Notes under the pieces: model-generated
The model's database searches: none
The model's input: only the letters and a program-made list of their open reading frames with translations
What the model was told of the DNA's origin: nothing
Assembly: GCA_015179125.1 (NCBI GenBank)
Contig: WHVA01000010.1
Location: 495,400 to 559,399, forward strand
Length of the DNA stretch: 64,000 bases
Direction: 5' to 3'
From: Gautieria morchelliformis
Taxonomy: Eukaryota > Basidiomycota > Agaricomycetes > Gomphales > Gomphaceae
Shown: piece after piece, positions 35,898-47,405 of the stretch
Position numbering within the stretch: position 1 is the first letter of the stretch
Layout of the letters: each line of letters starts with the position of its first letter
Translations under genes and position numbers: made by a program

Positions 35898-36306
35898 TTG
35901 TATGTAGTAAGAAATATTCATCAGCCAGCTTCTATGTGCCCCTGTCAGCGCAATGGCGGCAACCTAGTCCGAAGTACTGCAGACATATGACGCATACCGC
36001 AACGGATGATGTCATTCGCCAACTGCCCTACGATGTCACTATTTCGGATGGGGAATGCAAGATGCGAGACGTCCGCATATATTGCCTGCTCCAAAGTGCA
36101 AAGTGCAAATCCGCAATATGTTACATATATATAAATAACCAGCCAATACCCTACACAAGCGGGAAACCCAGGAAAACGAACGTGAGCATGATTAAAGCAA
36201 CCGTAACATCGAGCAACGGCCACCTAGGAACAGAGCACAAATACAGGATCATACGCGTATACCGCACCGATCACATCTTCTTTCTTGATCCACGCTGAAT
36301 AAAGAG

Positions 36307-36855
36307 TCAGACGGGATCCGGAAAACAAGACATGCAGAACCGGACGACGCACAAAAGGAAGATCAAGCCTATGGGGAACAGAAGGATCGCAGCAATAATA
36401 CCGCAGGTTCCGTAGTGGTTCGTGAAGTAGTGCTGACCCTGTGCACAACCAGTCCCCGACACCACGAGCACTGTGATGCAGAGGTGAGTCACGGCTTGCA
36501 ATCGTCGGTGCGGGATACCCTCACCTTGGGGCTGCGCAGCCTGCACCTGTGGCTGCGCCGTGTGATGGACAACAACCGTCTGCGGGTAGCCCTGTGGATA
36601 TTGCCCTCCTGGCGGAGCAGGATAAGGCGAGCCTTGCTGCTGGGGAGGTGACTTCCACTCTGTAGGCTGTGTGCCTGCGGCCGACGGAGCGGGATAAGGC
36701 GAGCCTTGCGGCTGCGGAGGTGACTGCCACTGTGTAGGCTGTGGGCCTGCGGCACCTGCGTTGTATGAGGGTAGATTCGATGGGTTAGCTGCCTGCTGTC
36801 CGTAGTAGGTATTGGCTGCCGGGCCTGCCGCTTTCATCTCTCCATTGTAGGACAT
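36307..36855 (-). CDS. BRI3-like small membrane protein, Pro-rich N-terminus
   Basis: Two exons (36855-36525 and 36470-36307) give 164 residues. The N-terminal half is a Pro/Gln/Gly/Tyr-rich region with a duplicated 22-24-residue unit (QPT[QE]W[QK]SPPQ, QGSPYPAP). The C-terminal half has YGTCGIIAAILLFPIGLIFLL, which matches the transmembrane part of brain protein I3 (BRI3) family proteins, followed by a short Cys-containing tail (FCMSC). Animal BRI3 is an endolysosomal membrane protein; the fungal role is unknown. A nearer splice acceptor would shift the frame, so the acceptor at 36471-36472 is preferred. Confidence 0.7.
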   Translation of the reverse strand: MSYNGEMKAAGPAANTYYGQQAANPSNLPSYNAGAAGPQPTQWQSPPQPQGSPYPAPSAAGTQPTEWKSPPQQQGSPYPAPPGGQYPQGYPQTVVVHHTAQPQVQAAQPQGEGIPHRRLQAVTHLCITVLVVSGTGCAQGQHYFTNHYGTCGIIAAILLFPIGLIFLLCVVRFCMSCFPDPV

Positions 36856-37224
36856 GATTTACTAGTCGTGCTGGTAGGTGACGAAAGTCTTAAGGGGTGG
36901 TCAGAAACTGCGTGCGGAGTACAAACCAGTTGTAGATTACGACCTGCCTGATTGACAGATAGACGCAGTTAATACCTTGGCGGCAAATTCTGAGACAGTT
37001 ACACGAGTTGATCCGGATCCAAATGCAGCATCCTCGTCTACGGATTCCGTTGCAAATATACGACGAAAGATGTGTGCGATGTGCTTTGCAGCGTCACATT
37101 CTACATCAGTCGCAACCGTCACACACTGCCAGTGGCATGTGCCGACTTATTTCGGGTGCCCGGATGGGTGTTCATGGGCTTCTCAAGCTGTTGTCTACTC
37201 AGTTCAACGTCCTGCTAGAGAAAA

Positions 37225-38540
37225 ATGGATTCGAATAAGCCGCTCATATCCATAGAGGACGTTCTCAAGGCAGCAGATGAAATCAAGCCCTTCATCCATC
37301 GCACTCCTGCTATCACATCAGCTACCGCAGACTGCCTCTCATCTGATGAACGCGTAGTTCTTCGGTTGGTCATGAAATGTGAGAACTTACAAAAAGTTGG
37401 CGGTACGCAAATTTCGTATTATTTCAAAACGACTCGCTTTATCTAGGAGCTACTGTGTGGGACCCAGCTTTTAAGATTCGAGGCGCTACCAATGCTATTC
37501 GCTCCATTCTGCGAGACACCGCTCCATCGAAGCTCACCGTTGTTACTCACTCATCTGGAAATCATGCACAAGCGCTCGCCCTGGCTGCAAAACAGCTCGG
37601 CGTGCGCGCACACGTTGTCATGCCAAATACCGCATCACCTGTCAAGAAGGCTGCCGTCAGAGGCTATGGGGCGATAGTTACAGAGTGCATCCCGACATTA
37701 CAGGCACGAGAGGATGCAGCCAGCGCAGTCATCGAAAAAGAGAGAGCCCAAGATCCCGAGAGAAAGGTTGAGTTTGTGCCGCCCTACGATGACGGTGTGT
37801 ATGTCCCAGCATGTCGCTTGAGCTCCATAGTTTCATCCCTCCCCAGTGCGAATAATTGCAGGTCAAGGCACCTTAGCTGTAGAATTGCTCGAGCAAGCCC
37901 GGGATCTTGGTCGACCCCTTGACGTCCTGATCGCGCCAGTGGGAGGAGGTGGCATGCTATCTGGAGTCGCCCTTGCCACAAAGGCTCTCAGCCCGGACGT
38001 GTGGGTCGTTGGTGCGGAGCCTACTGGAGCAGACGATGCTTTTCGATCTTTCACAAGCAGGACATTCCAGCCGTCTGTGAACCCGAAGACAATAGCAGAC
38101 GGGCTGCTGACCTCGACAGGCGAAATTACCTTTCCGCTCATCTTGGAGCATGTGGATGCCATCTACACAGTCACCGATGAACAAATTATGTATGTAAGCC
38201 GCTCACCAAAGTTGAGCGTTCAATATTTGTTACGAATGCCGCTTGTAGCCGCGCTATGAAGTTTGTCTGGGAGCGAATGAAGCTAGTGATTGAGCCTTCG
38301 GCGGCAGTCCCTCTCGCAATCGCTCTATTCTCGAAAGGCTTCAAGGAAGCGATGCACAAAAAGGCGAGCACTCACGCGAGAGGAGTACTGAACGTCGGTA
38401 TCGTGTTTAGCGGTGGCAACGTGGATCTGAGCGTCGTCTCGAAGCTCTTTGAGATGATCTCCGACGATACCTGGGATAATCGGGATGGTTTGTTTTCCTC
38501 ACGCGAAGGAACCCAGTTACCTACCTCTGAATATCCCTAA
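37225..38540 (+). CDS. Serine racemase / threonine dehydratase-like PLP enzyme
   Basis: Four exons (37225-37402, 37468-37794, 37847-38189, 38249-38540) give 379 residues. It is a fold-type II pyridoxal-phosphate enzyme. The PLP-binding Lys lies in VGAFKIRGA, and VTHSSGNHAQALALAA contains the Ser that serves as the second base in serine racemases. The glycine loop APVGGGGMLSG holds the PLP phosphate. The length matches single-domain serine racemase and catabolic threonine dehydratase; there is no C-terminal ACT regulatory domain. It probably racemises or deaminates Ser/Thr. Sequence alone does not separate these activities. The gene is not linked to related pathway genes here. Confidence 0.87.
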
Positions 38541-38924
38541 TATAGGTGATTGATGAAATGTGATATGTCCTCGACACGTTTGAATTTTTCTCCGATATGT
38601 TCGCCCCCGATACAATACTATTCGTCCCCGGTAGCCAATCGATGTATTCCAGCTTTTCAACCGCACCGGAATGCCCGACAAATGATATGACTTTATAGAC
38701 CTCGGAACACAGGACAAGACAAGAAAGCACATTACAGACCGATAGCACGAACGAAACACAAAGCAAACACTAAACAAAGCAGACACAAAAAAAAAGCAAA
38801 TACAAGGAAAAAGCAAAAACAAAAGCAAATTAGCAAAACACCCGGGAGGGTGACGTCCACGATCGACTTCTCTTCGACCAGTAGTTTTCTTGATTTCCCA
38901 AACGATAAGAAATCCGTACACCCA
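38541..38924. other. Intergenic, A-rich
   Basis: There is an A-rich, AAAGCAAA-like run at about 38750-38835. No gene. Confidence 0.5.
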
Positions 38925-39330
38925 CCCGCAGTCGCAACCCGGACGTTGCCTGACTATAGGCGGGTGAATGCGTCCCCAACCATCCCCGACCAGACTTCTG
39001 CTTGTGTACCGCCGATTGCAGTTGCTGTCACTTGACGACAGCAGTGCGCGAGCATTGGTATAGTCGGGTATTTTTCTCCATCGACTCCTGTAGCGGGGGA
39101 TGTATTGATGGTCTCGCCTAAGCGCCGGACAGTGACAATCCAGCCTTGCGCGATTCCCGGTAAAGCCCTGAGGACTTTGAATGAAGTTAGACTCGGTCTT
39201 TCAGTGCATAAAATGATTATACCTTGTGATCAACAATACGCCTGGAAAAGTGTTATGCCGTTGCAAGGTCCATAACACGAGACCGTGTGGTTGGGCTGCG
39301 ACTCTGGGGTCATGTCCGTCATTGGGACAT
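38925..39330. repeat. Dispersed direct repeat, unit 1 (partner 42550-42920)
   Basis: Long stretches match the partner, for example TTTGAATGAAGTTAGACTC, the GAGCATTGGT[AC]TAGTCGGGTA block and ACACGAGACCGTGTGG, in the same order and orientation with scattered differences and small indels. It forms the 3' part of the repetitive unit that also contains the minus-strand frames to 40.9 kb. Confidence 0.8.
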
Positions 39331-40980
39331 CCTCATCATCGACTTCCATGGGATTGTCGTCGTCCTCATCAGCGGAAGACAAGGAGGAATGGGAGGAACC
39401 TTCCCAATCGACGTCCATCGGACCGCCTTCTTCACCCTGCTCAGTCGGGGGGGCGTGCAGCTCTCCTGAGACCGCCGTAGTCACATCGTTGCCGGCCACC
39501 GAAGGCTCTGCAACTGCGGTCTGGTTGACCACCGAGTATTGTGCAACTGGGGCCGACAAGGACCCGGCACCATCGCAACTTCGAGGAGAGTGCCGCGGCG
39601 CCTTAGAGGAACCTTCCCATTCATCGACGTCCATATCGCCTTCATCCTGGGCAGTCAGGGGGGCCTGCAAGTCTTCTGAGACCGCCGTGGCCACGTCATT
39701 GCGGGCCACCGAAGGCTCTTCAACGGCGGTCTGGTTGCGCACAGAGGGTTGTGCGACTGGGGCCGACAAGGACCCGGCACCATCACTTCGAGGAGAGTGC
39801 CGCGGCGCCTCAGCTTTGGAGGCTACGTCAGCGTGCTAGACATCAGAAAACGTAAGTAATGGTACACAGCGGTTACAAGCAGATCCGTAGACAGAGAGGC
39901 GCCGATGTCCTCTTTCGAGGGACGACTCCATCCCTGGCCCGAATGCGCAGAGTGGGGAAAAGCATTGCGTACCTGCGCATTCAGAAGGCCATCCTGGAAC
40001 ATTCTGGGCCAACCTCTCTCGAGAGGATCAACGCCCTTGCCTTTGTCGGGCTTCGTCTTGTGGCGGGGCGGGGTGAGCTAGACATCAGAGCACGTAAGTA
40101 ATGGTACACAGCAACCACAAGCAGATCCGTAGACAGAGAGGAGCCGATGTCCTCTTTCGAGTGACAACGCCATCCCTGGCCCGTATGCGCATAGTGGGGA
40201 CAAGCATGGCGTACCTGGGAGTTCAGAAGCCCATCCTTAAACATGCGTGGCCACCCTCTCTCGAGAGGGTCCACGCCCTTGCCTTTGTCGGGCTTCGATG
40301 TCTGCTCTAGGAGAGAAGTAGGCTTGCCTTCTGGCTTACTCGCGATCGTGGTGTCGGTTGGCACGGTAGGGTGTTTTTTGTGTGGCGAGCCGACATGATC
40401 GAGCGTCCTACGTGGCTCCTGATGCGACGGCCGTGGTGTCTTTGACGGGTGGTGATGGCTGTCATACGAAGATGTGAGCTGAGGCAAATCACCATAATAA
40501 AACAACGCACAGGACATCCACCAATGATGCTTTATGCTTAGAAGGCTTTGCACGTCTGGCCGAGGCGCTGCCTGAAATAGATGATGCTATGTTAGTTTCG
40601 ACGCAAAGGTCTCCCAACGACGACTTACCAGGTGGCCGTGTGGGATTAGATTTTGAGGAAAACAGTGCCTCCAGCGCCTCAGGCGGCGCCTTCACTGCGG
40701 ACTTTGAGGACGATGCCACAGGGTGCTAATAGGGTGCCATTAAGAAAATCATTCTCTTTGACGGTCATAAGTAAGCACATACCTGTCCAGTGTGCTTTTC
40801 TTCAGTCAGAGACGCCGCAAATGAAGCTAATTTCTTCTGAGAGAAAGTTCAGATGAGATGATGTGCGGTGGCAGTGGCAGCGGGTGGCATGGACGAAGGC
40901 GATATGGATAGGACTGTAACTGACCATCATTGTGTTGTGGTCGTCCGAAGAGCTTTGGAAAGATGTTGTTGGGGATGGCT
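39230..40980 (-). pseudogene. Repetitive family member with internal exon duplications (copy B)
   Basis: On the minus strand several exon-like blocks line up: SKSAVKAPPEALEALF and RPPGKSSLGD (40719-40560), GDLPQLTSSYDSHHHPS (about 40490-40440), GKGVDPLERGWPRMFKDGLL (about 40290-40235) followed by a plausible intron, and an acidic Ser-rich C-terminal region (39769-39230). The block with the GKGVDPLERGW exon plus intron is duplicated in tandem (39834-40076 and 40077-40317, 243 bp). A second tandem duplication of about 210 bp (39468-39605 and 39678-39812) doubles a stretch encoding AEPSVAGNDVTTAVS. Frames do not join cleanly, so the gene looks degenerate. I do not recognise a domain. Confidence 0.6.
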
Positions 40981-41218
40981 GAATGTGTTGATCAAGGTGA
41001 GAATGGCAAAACTAGCGTAAGTGATCGAGCGGCGGGTACTTACAGTGTGGCGAGCTAAGAGTTGGCTGGAGTACAGCGCACATGTGCCTCGCAGAAAGTT
41101 CCAGCTGTTTCTGGAGAGTTGGGAAAGATCTTTCATCTTGGGGAGGATGGAGTAGGTGGGAAGTGCGTGGTAGCAAAAAGAAAGGGTAAGCGACTCGGCA
41201 ATCCCCGGACTGACTTTT

Positions 41219-41475
41219 ATAGGCGGCCAGATTCCCCGAAATCTGCGTCGATATCCAACTCATTCAAAAGCATCAAGGACAGACACTGATTCCATAACGT
41301 GCGCCGGAGTAGGTCACCCAAATCAACTACGAAAGACGGTTGAACAGTTCCATATATCTAGATTCCCTGCAATCTCCGTCGATATCCCACTCACTCGAAA
41401 GCCTAAAGGACAGACACACTGATTCTATAACGTGCGCCGGAGTAGGCCACCCAAATCAACTGCGAAAGACGGTTC
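41219..41475. repeat. Tandem duplication, period about 133 bp
   Basis: TAACGTGCGCCGGAGTAGG and CACCCAAATCAACT recur 133 bp apart, preceded in both units by TCGATATCC[AC]ACTCA. Non-coding. Confidence 0.85.
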
Positions 41476-42549
41476 CATATACCTATTGAGCTCCGCTGAC
41501 GGAGATAACTCCACAATTTCTGATTCCGCGGCCATTTTAAATACTAGCGCCCATGTCCATCAGTTCTTTAAGGCTTCGCTAATACACGCGACATCAAATG
41601 CAATTGAAAGCAGATAACAGCTGACTTGTCCTTGTCATTGTCATGTAGTCAGCGGTGACGCCAAGCCCTAAGTGCGGCTCGTAACTGCGCTACCCAGAAG
41701 ACAAAGGCATATCAGCGCACCTGATGAATGGATGACGCTCTGCCACCACACCCTACCAGCCTCTGAGGTAAGAGTAGAACAGGCTTTTCACCTAACGTGA
41801 TGATCATTTGATCATTTAATAGAAAAATTTTCACCAGCGCCAATTAGCCTTATGCAGGAGTGTTTGCTGGAAATGGTAATAAATCGCACAGCCTGAATGA
41901 CAGAATAGCTGCCAGGGTCGAGAGGACTTCTCCATTTGTACTAGTAGAGTGTGGGAAGGACTGAGCTGGCAGATTCTGGCCAGGCTTGACAGTAATGCCC
42001 TTTTGTGAGCATCGATCGTCGAGGGAGGACAATGAGAGTCAAGGCGGCTATGCATACGCCCACAGGGGACCATCGCCACAAAAACGCCACAAAAACCATC
42101 ACCACAAAAACTGTCTCTAATGTCTAGCTCCTCGTTGCCTAGGGTCGTGTCTAATTTAGAGAGAGCTTCCATGGGTGCTGCAGTTCCCAAGACCCAAGAC
42201 GGTCACTGACGAAGAACTCGACATTGGTGAGATTATTCTCAGAGAAGCGAAACAGAAAGCGGAACGATACAAACAGGATGGCATACGCGCTTATCTGCTT
42301 GTATGATATGTTGAGTCCATGACATTAAATGTATCTCCTCCAATGCAAAGAACGGACCGTAATGTTCCGCGCGCAAACAAATGCTTCTTATCGTCGATAA
42401 TCCGGAGTACGGATGATCACAACAAAGCGATCCAGCGCTCGCAAGCCATTGCTGCTGCTGAGCTGAAGGAGGAAAGAGAAGAACAGGAACGCAGAGAGCT
42501 CAGGGCGTGTTCCGACGAGGCAGCACATGATAGACTTAGGAAAGAGATC
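41476..42549. other. Unassigned region
   Basis: A charged coiled-coil-like stretch on the plus strand near 42430-42545 (AAAELKEEREEQERRELR) runs straight into the repeat at 42550. Nothing else could be supported. Confidence 0.3.
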
Positions 42550-43445
42550 CGTATATCCACTCGCAGTCTCGGACGCTGCCTAACCAGGCCATACGCGGGT
42601 GAAATGGCGTCCCCAACCGCCGACTGGTGTATTGCCGATTGTTTGCCGATTGTAGTTGCTGTCACTTGCCGACAGCGGGCGCGAGCATTGGTCTAGTCGG
42701 GTAGTTTGCTCCATCGACTCTTGTAGTGGGAAGGTGTATCGATGGTCGCTCCCGAGGCTGGCTAAGCCCTGGGGCCTTTGAATGAAGTTAGACTCCGTCT
42801 TAGAGTGCATGAAATGATTATATCTATTGATCACCAACGCGATTGGAACAAGAGCATGCCGTTTCCAAGTCCATGACACGAGACCGTGTGGGTGGGCTCC
42901 GACTGTGAGGTCATGAGACGTCGTCATCAGCGGAAGACAAGGAGGAATGGGGGAAAATTCCTATTCTTCGTCGACATCCATCCGATCGTTTCTTCATCCT
43001 AACTGAGACGGGGGGCGTGCCGCTCTCCTGAGACGGCTATGGTCATGTCGTGGCTGGCCACCGAAGGCTCTGCAACGGCCGTCTGGTCGGGTACGGAAAC
43101 CTCTGAAACAGAGTGCGCTACTACTGGAGGCTGATTCCGCGTGCTAAGAAAACGTGAGTAATGGTACACAGCGGCCACAAGCAGATCCGTAGACAGAGAG
43201 GAGCCAATGTCATCTTTCGAGTGACGACTCCAGCCCTGACACATATGCGCATAGCGAGACAAAGCATCAGGTACCTGATCGTTCTGACCCCTCAGCCACA
43301 GGTGCAGAGGCTGCTGAGGACCGGGCACGATCGCTTCCATGAGAGTGGTGCGGCGCCTCTGATTCCGCGGTTTAATTGTGTCCCTCGTGATTTGGATAGT
43401 GTCATGTACCAGGGTCCGATTAGACAATCAGCCGCTGCACCTTGA
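42550..43445. repeat. Dispersed direct repeat, unit 2 (copy C)
   Basis: 42550-42920 matches 38925-39330. 42995-43080 matches the Ala/Val-rich coding repeat of copy B. 43146-43290 matches the 39834-40317 tandem block (GGTACACAGCGGCCACAAGCAGATCC against GGTTACAAGCAGATCC). It is a shorter, more decayed version of the 38.9-40.3 kb unit. Confidence 0.75.
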
Positions 43446-45269
43446 AATCACGTTCGGCCCTGCTTTCTGACGGAAGGGAATGCCCCGGCCGTAGGGGTCA
43501 ATGTTGAGCCGTATCTTTGAGATTAGGGAAGCTATTTTCGGTCCAGACGCAAATCGAAATAAGAAAAAAATAAATCTGATGAATTATAGTCCAGCAATAA
43601 TAGCACGTGATAAATCCACAATACTCGATTAAAACAATTTTCCAATTGGATCGATGACCGTGTCCATCTGCCAAGCATACATCGTGAGAAACAGCTCGGA
43701 ATCCACTGGCAGTACACACCATTCTAACAACCCAATGAAGTGTCTGTCCCTGGAATCCCACTCTCCAAGTATTCCACTCTGTTCCAAGTGGTATTCCCAT
43801 GATTTTCTCGAACTGCGTCTTGCCTGTTTATCGGTCTGCATGCGCCTTAGGGTCTATCCGAATAATTCAACCGTGAGCAAGCGTTTCCTGGATTAAACAC
43901 AACAGACAAACCCAGCCGGGAAGTCTATGACCTTCATGAGGAGCATCTGCTTCGATTTCAGTGTCACGGAATCCTTCAAAGGTTCCTTGGTTAGCAGTTG
44001 CACGATGTAGCGCGTGAACTCACTGGTCGCACTGGCATAACATGAACTCCCGCAAATGCAACTTGAAGGGCGACAAGGACCCACTGCTGTAACGCCTTGA
44101 CACCGTGGGCATTTCGCTTCGCCTTCAGGTGCTGTTGTTGGCCCTCGATCGCAGTGTCTGCATCCGAGTCTTCGAGCGCAGCGTCGACTTGCTTCCTATT
44201 TGGCGTAGCTTAAGCCTTGCATGTGGGTTCCTTAGGCGCCTGACTCTGCATCTCGAGTACTTGGCTCGCTGGGTAACTCCAGCACATCGTCCATCGAGAT
44301 CTCAACGACGGCATTGTCCCTAGTTTTCTGATGCCCCTCAACCCCCTCTTCAGATGCTTCTTCATTTGATTTTTCAACCTATCCCTCCAGCGCTGTCTTT
44401 GCTAACGAGAATCTTGTTCTTCCGCTGTGACTGTGTGGATGTGTGCGGCTGAAGCCATGGGTTGACATTTACGCTCTCTATGCGCGGCATGGCAGGAGGA
44501 GAAGGAGAATCACCCTTTCAGAATCATCGGGCTGGACCTGCGAGGAAGAACGAATCATCCGCACAGAGGCAACCGTAGGAGAGAGTAGACGTCCGCGCGT
44601 AGATGGCGAGGGCGGGCATCGGGTCGTCGCAGGACGCCACTGTGTGCGGCGATCTCCAGCTCATGCGGGAGCCGCCCCGTGGGTGCTGCTTCCGACGACT
44701 TCAATGTCCTAGAGCTATCCGGTGGTGCAACGGGCCCTAAGTTTAACCTAAATCACACCATGGTCAGAATGTCCCCACAACTCCGGGAATATAAACACGA
44801 CAAACCGCTGTCTGGCCAGGCCGAAAGCGACAGCCTCGTCCCAGCACCCTGGATCCGAATGTTGCCAGCATCAGTAGCACCGTCATACCTGCCACCCGCA
44901 TCTTCCTTGCTCTCTCCAAGCCGCGTTATTGCATCCCGGAACTCATCTGCGGCTTCGATGACACGCTGCGCATCAGGTGCCATCGCATCCTGCCTGACTC
45001 CACCTCCTTATGGGATCAGTATCCTCGTCGCCTTCCAAATACCACAATTCCTCGAAGGCTTGGCCTTCCTGCGATGTCTTCCATGCCCCCGTCGGTGACG
45101 TCATCGTCATCGTCGTCATCACTTCCATTATCTCCCTGTATTTTCCCTCTCAGCACCTCCCCTCTCTCCAGCATCTCCTCAATTTCACTTCTTTGATCAA
45201 CACTCAACTTCCCCATCCCCTTCAATGCTTTCGCCAATTTACCAGTATTCTTGTCGCTCTAACGTTCTC

Positions 45270-47405
45270 ATTAGGTTTACTAGGCGTGTGAAGTTCAAAG
45301 CGAAGATATCCCGTACCGTTTACGTTCCACCTCTGTCCCTTCCTTCGGTGGTAGGGGGCTTCCATCAAAGACTACATATGGCGTCATCTCGTGATAACCC
45401 AACAATCACACACAATGCATAGCATAGTCAACATATCTGTCAAGAGGGTAAGCATCGCTTGAAATTCTCCAATCAGAACTGATCGGTGCCAATTTGCGCT
45501 CACGTTGTCGTTGGCACGCCAGTGACGAGCTCAGCCGCACAGACGTACGTAACACAATCCAGCCGGACATACGCATCTACAGCTATGGTCTTTCCCGCGA
45601 GTTCAGAAAGGTTCGTGGGTTGAGCAGTAGTAGAACTCTGGATATGCTCATCACCTTGAGAGACGCGAAATAACTCCTTGTTCGGTACCGTAGTGATGAC
45701 TGAAACGATAAAGTGGGGGATGTCAACAGTCGAGAGCGTAGTATTCGCTGTCCCGTGGGTGTTTTGTTTGCCGTGACTGTGACACCACGCGGAGTACTTA
45801 CATAACGGCGACAGCCATCCCATCCCATCCCGGAACCTTCTGGTAACCTACGCTACTGGCGTGGTGGACGATGTGAAGATGGTTTACATACTGTAGCGAC
45901 GCGCCAACATCCTCCCAACAACAAGCATATCCCTGTGTCTGCTCACCTTCCTTGCCACGGCAGGAGGCTGACGCAGCGAGATACGGACAGAAGCTCACCC
46001 GTGAGACGATGCCTTGTATCTTCTCCTCACGACTCTCCATTCATGATATCCGTAGAGAGGCCGCTGCTCACCATGCTTGGCCGAGTCGTGCTGCGCGCAA
46101 CGGCTCGCTGCATCAAGTCAGCGCAATATATGCACGTACGGGTACCTCGGGCTGCACGGTGGACGCTGCCGAGTCCGCCATTCCCTTCACTGTATCATTG
46201 GCCTGCTCCACCATACACTTCTGCTGCTCAGCCTGTGACGAACGACGAGCAACCAGCGCTGCTCATCGCCGCAGACAGCGAGCACGCACCTTCATAGCGG
46301 CACTACCCTGTCACCCATACGAGATTTTAGGTTGACAGGCGACGTCAGAGATTGAGATATTTAGAATGTAAGGATGGTGGGGATTTGGAATGGAGGACTC
46401 GTGGGCATTTTTGGAGGGAGCGAGGGCAGACTTTATACAGGTTTGGATGGGGATGGAAGGTCACCGTTGGGGCAAGCGGAGTTGCTGAACGGGAATTGAG
46501 TGTGGAGGGATCTGCGTCGATCGTATACGGAGTTGGCGGCGGAGATACCGCGCACGGAGACGATGTCGTGCATGTCGTCTTCTATATTTAGACACAACAT
46601 TGCTGCATGATGAGCTCGTCGTGTACGACGATGTGCAAGATGCTTGCATGTCGCTCGACACAGCGACCCACCCCACAGACAGTTTCCGCCATCGGAACGG
46701 TGCGGCGATTGATCATGTCAAGTATAGTATATGCATGTTCCATATCCGGGCCCACATAGGTGACTAAGAATGCGGCTGGAGGGAGCACGGATACAAGGGA
46801 GGTCGACTAGCTAGAAGCTCCAAGTGTACCTAGCATGCTAGTTGAATCACAGGAGAACAGAAGCCAGCCGGGCTCCAAAAGGTGAAGCAGTATAACTTTC
46901 ATCAAGTACATCCAATGGGAATGCAGTATATGGTACAATAAGGGCGAGGCTCAAGGGCCCGAGCACAGGAGGAGGAACAGGGAAAAGCGGACAACAGACC
47001 CTTCACACCCACGCAGCGTCGTCCTATACCAGTAAACATACAACTCCTGATCCGGAATAGACGCACCAATGGGCGCCTTGCAGTAATCGAGTATAGGCAT
47101 TTAACGATTGCAGCGCCAGATGAACCATGAGTAGTATTAATCACGAGCAGTGGGCAGCATGATGACTCCATAGAAGTCTCCTCGATCAAGCCAGGGGCCG
47201 GGAGAAGGGGAGCAGCGCAATCTAGCCATGACATCGGGAAGCTGCGCCAGGTAGTAGAGTGGCGACCACAGCAGCGTAAACTGGGGAAAGAGGAACCCCA
47301 GGACGGTTGGATAAAACAAGTCACAGCAGACGACGGCTATGATCGATCAGTAACAGCAAAAGCTCCGGGATATAAATCGAGTCAAACACATACCACTGTC
47401 GTCCT
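45270..47405. other. Insert that splits the UTP14 relic
   Basis: The Utp14 reading breaks between VERATL (47405) and KNTGK (about 45268). I found no clear terminal repeats or target duplication. The insert contains an Exo1-like exon; the rest has only short minus-strand frames (46788-46590, 47319-47137) that I do not recognise. Confidence 0.5.
45495..45651 (-). pseudogene. Exo1-like first-exon fragment
   Basis: From an ATG at 45651 one frame gives MSISRVLLLL. After a frame change it gives PTNLSELAGKTIAVDAYVRL and CAAELVTGVPTT, ending at a GTGAGC that looks like a 5' splice site. Exonuclease 1 begins with MGI.GLLPLL...LSE.AGKT.AVDAY.WLHR, so this is its N-terminal XPG-type segment. The conserved Trp-Leu-His is altered to Arg-Leu-Asp and no further Exo1 exons follow. 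Confidence 0.55.

Noticed and set aside
39285..39839. Plus-strand frame of 184 codons
   Set aside because: It is antisense to the repetitive minus-strand frame and is kept open only by the biased composition of the tandem repeats.
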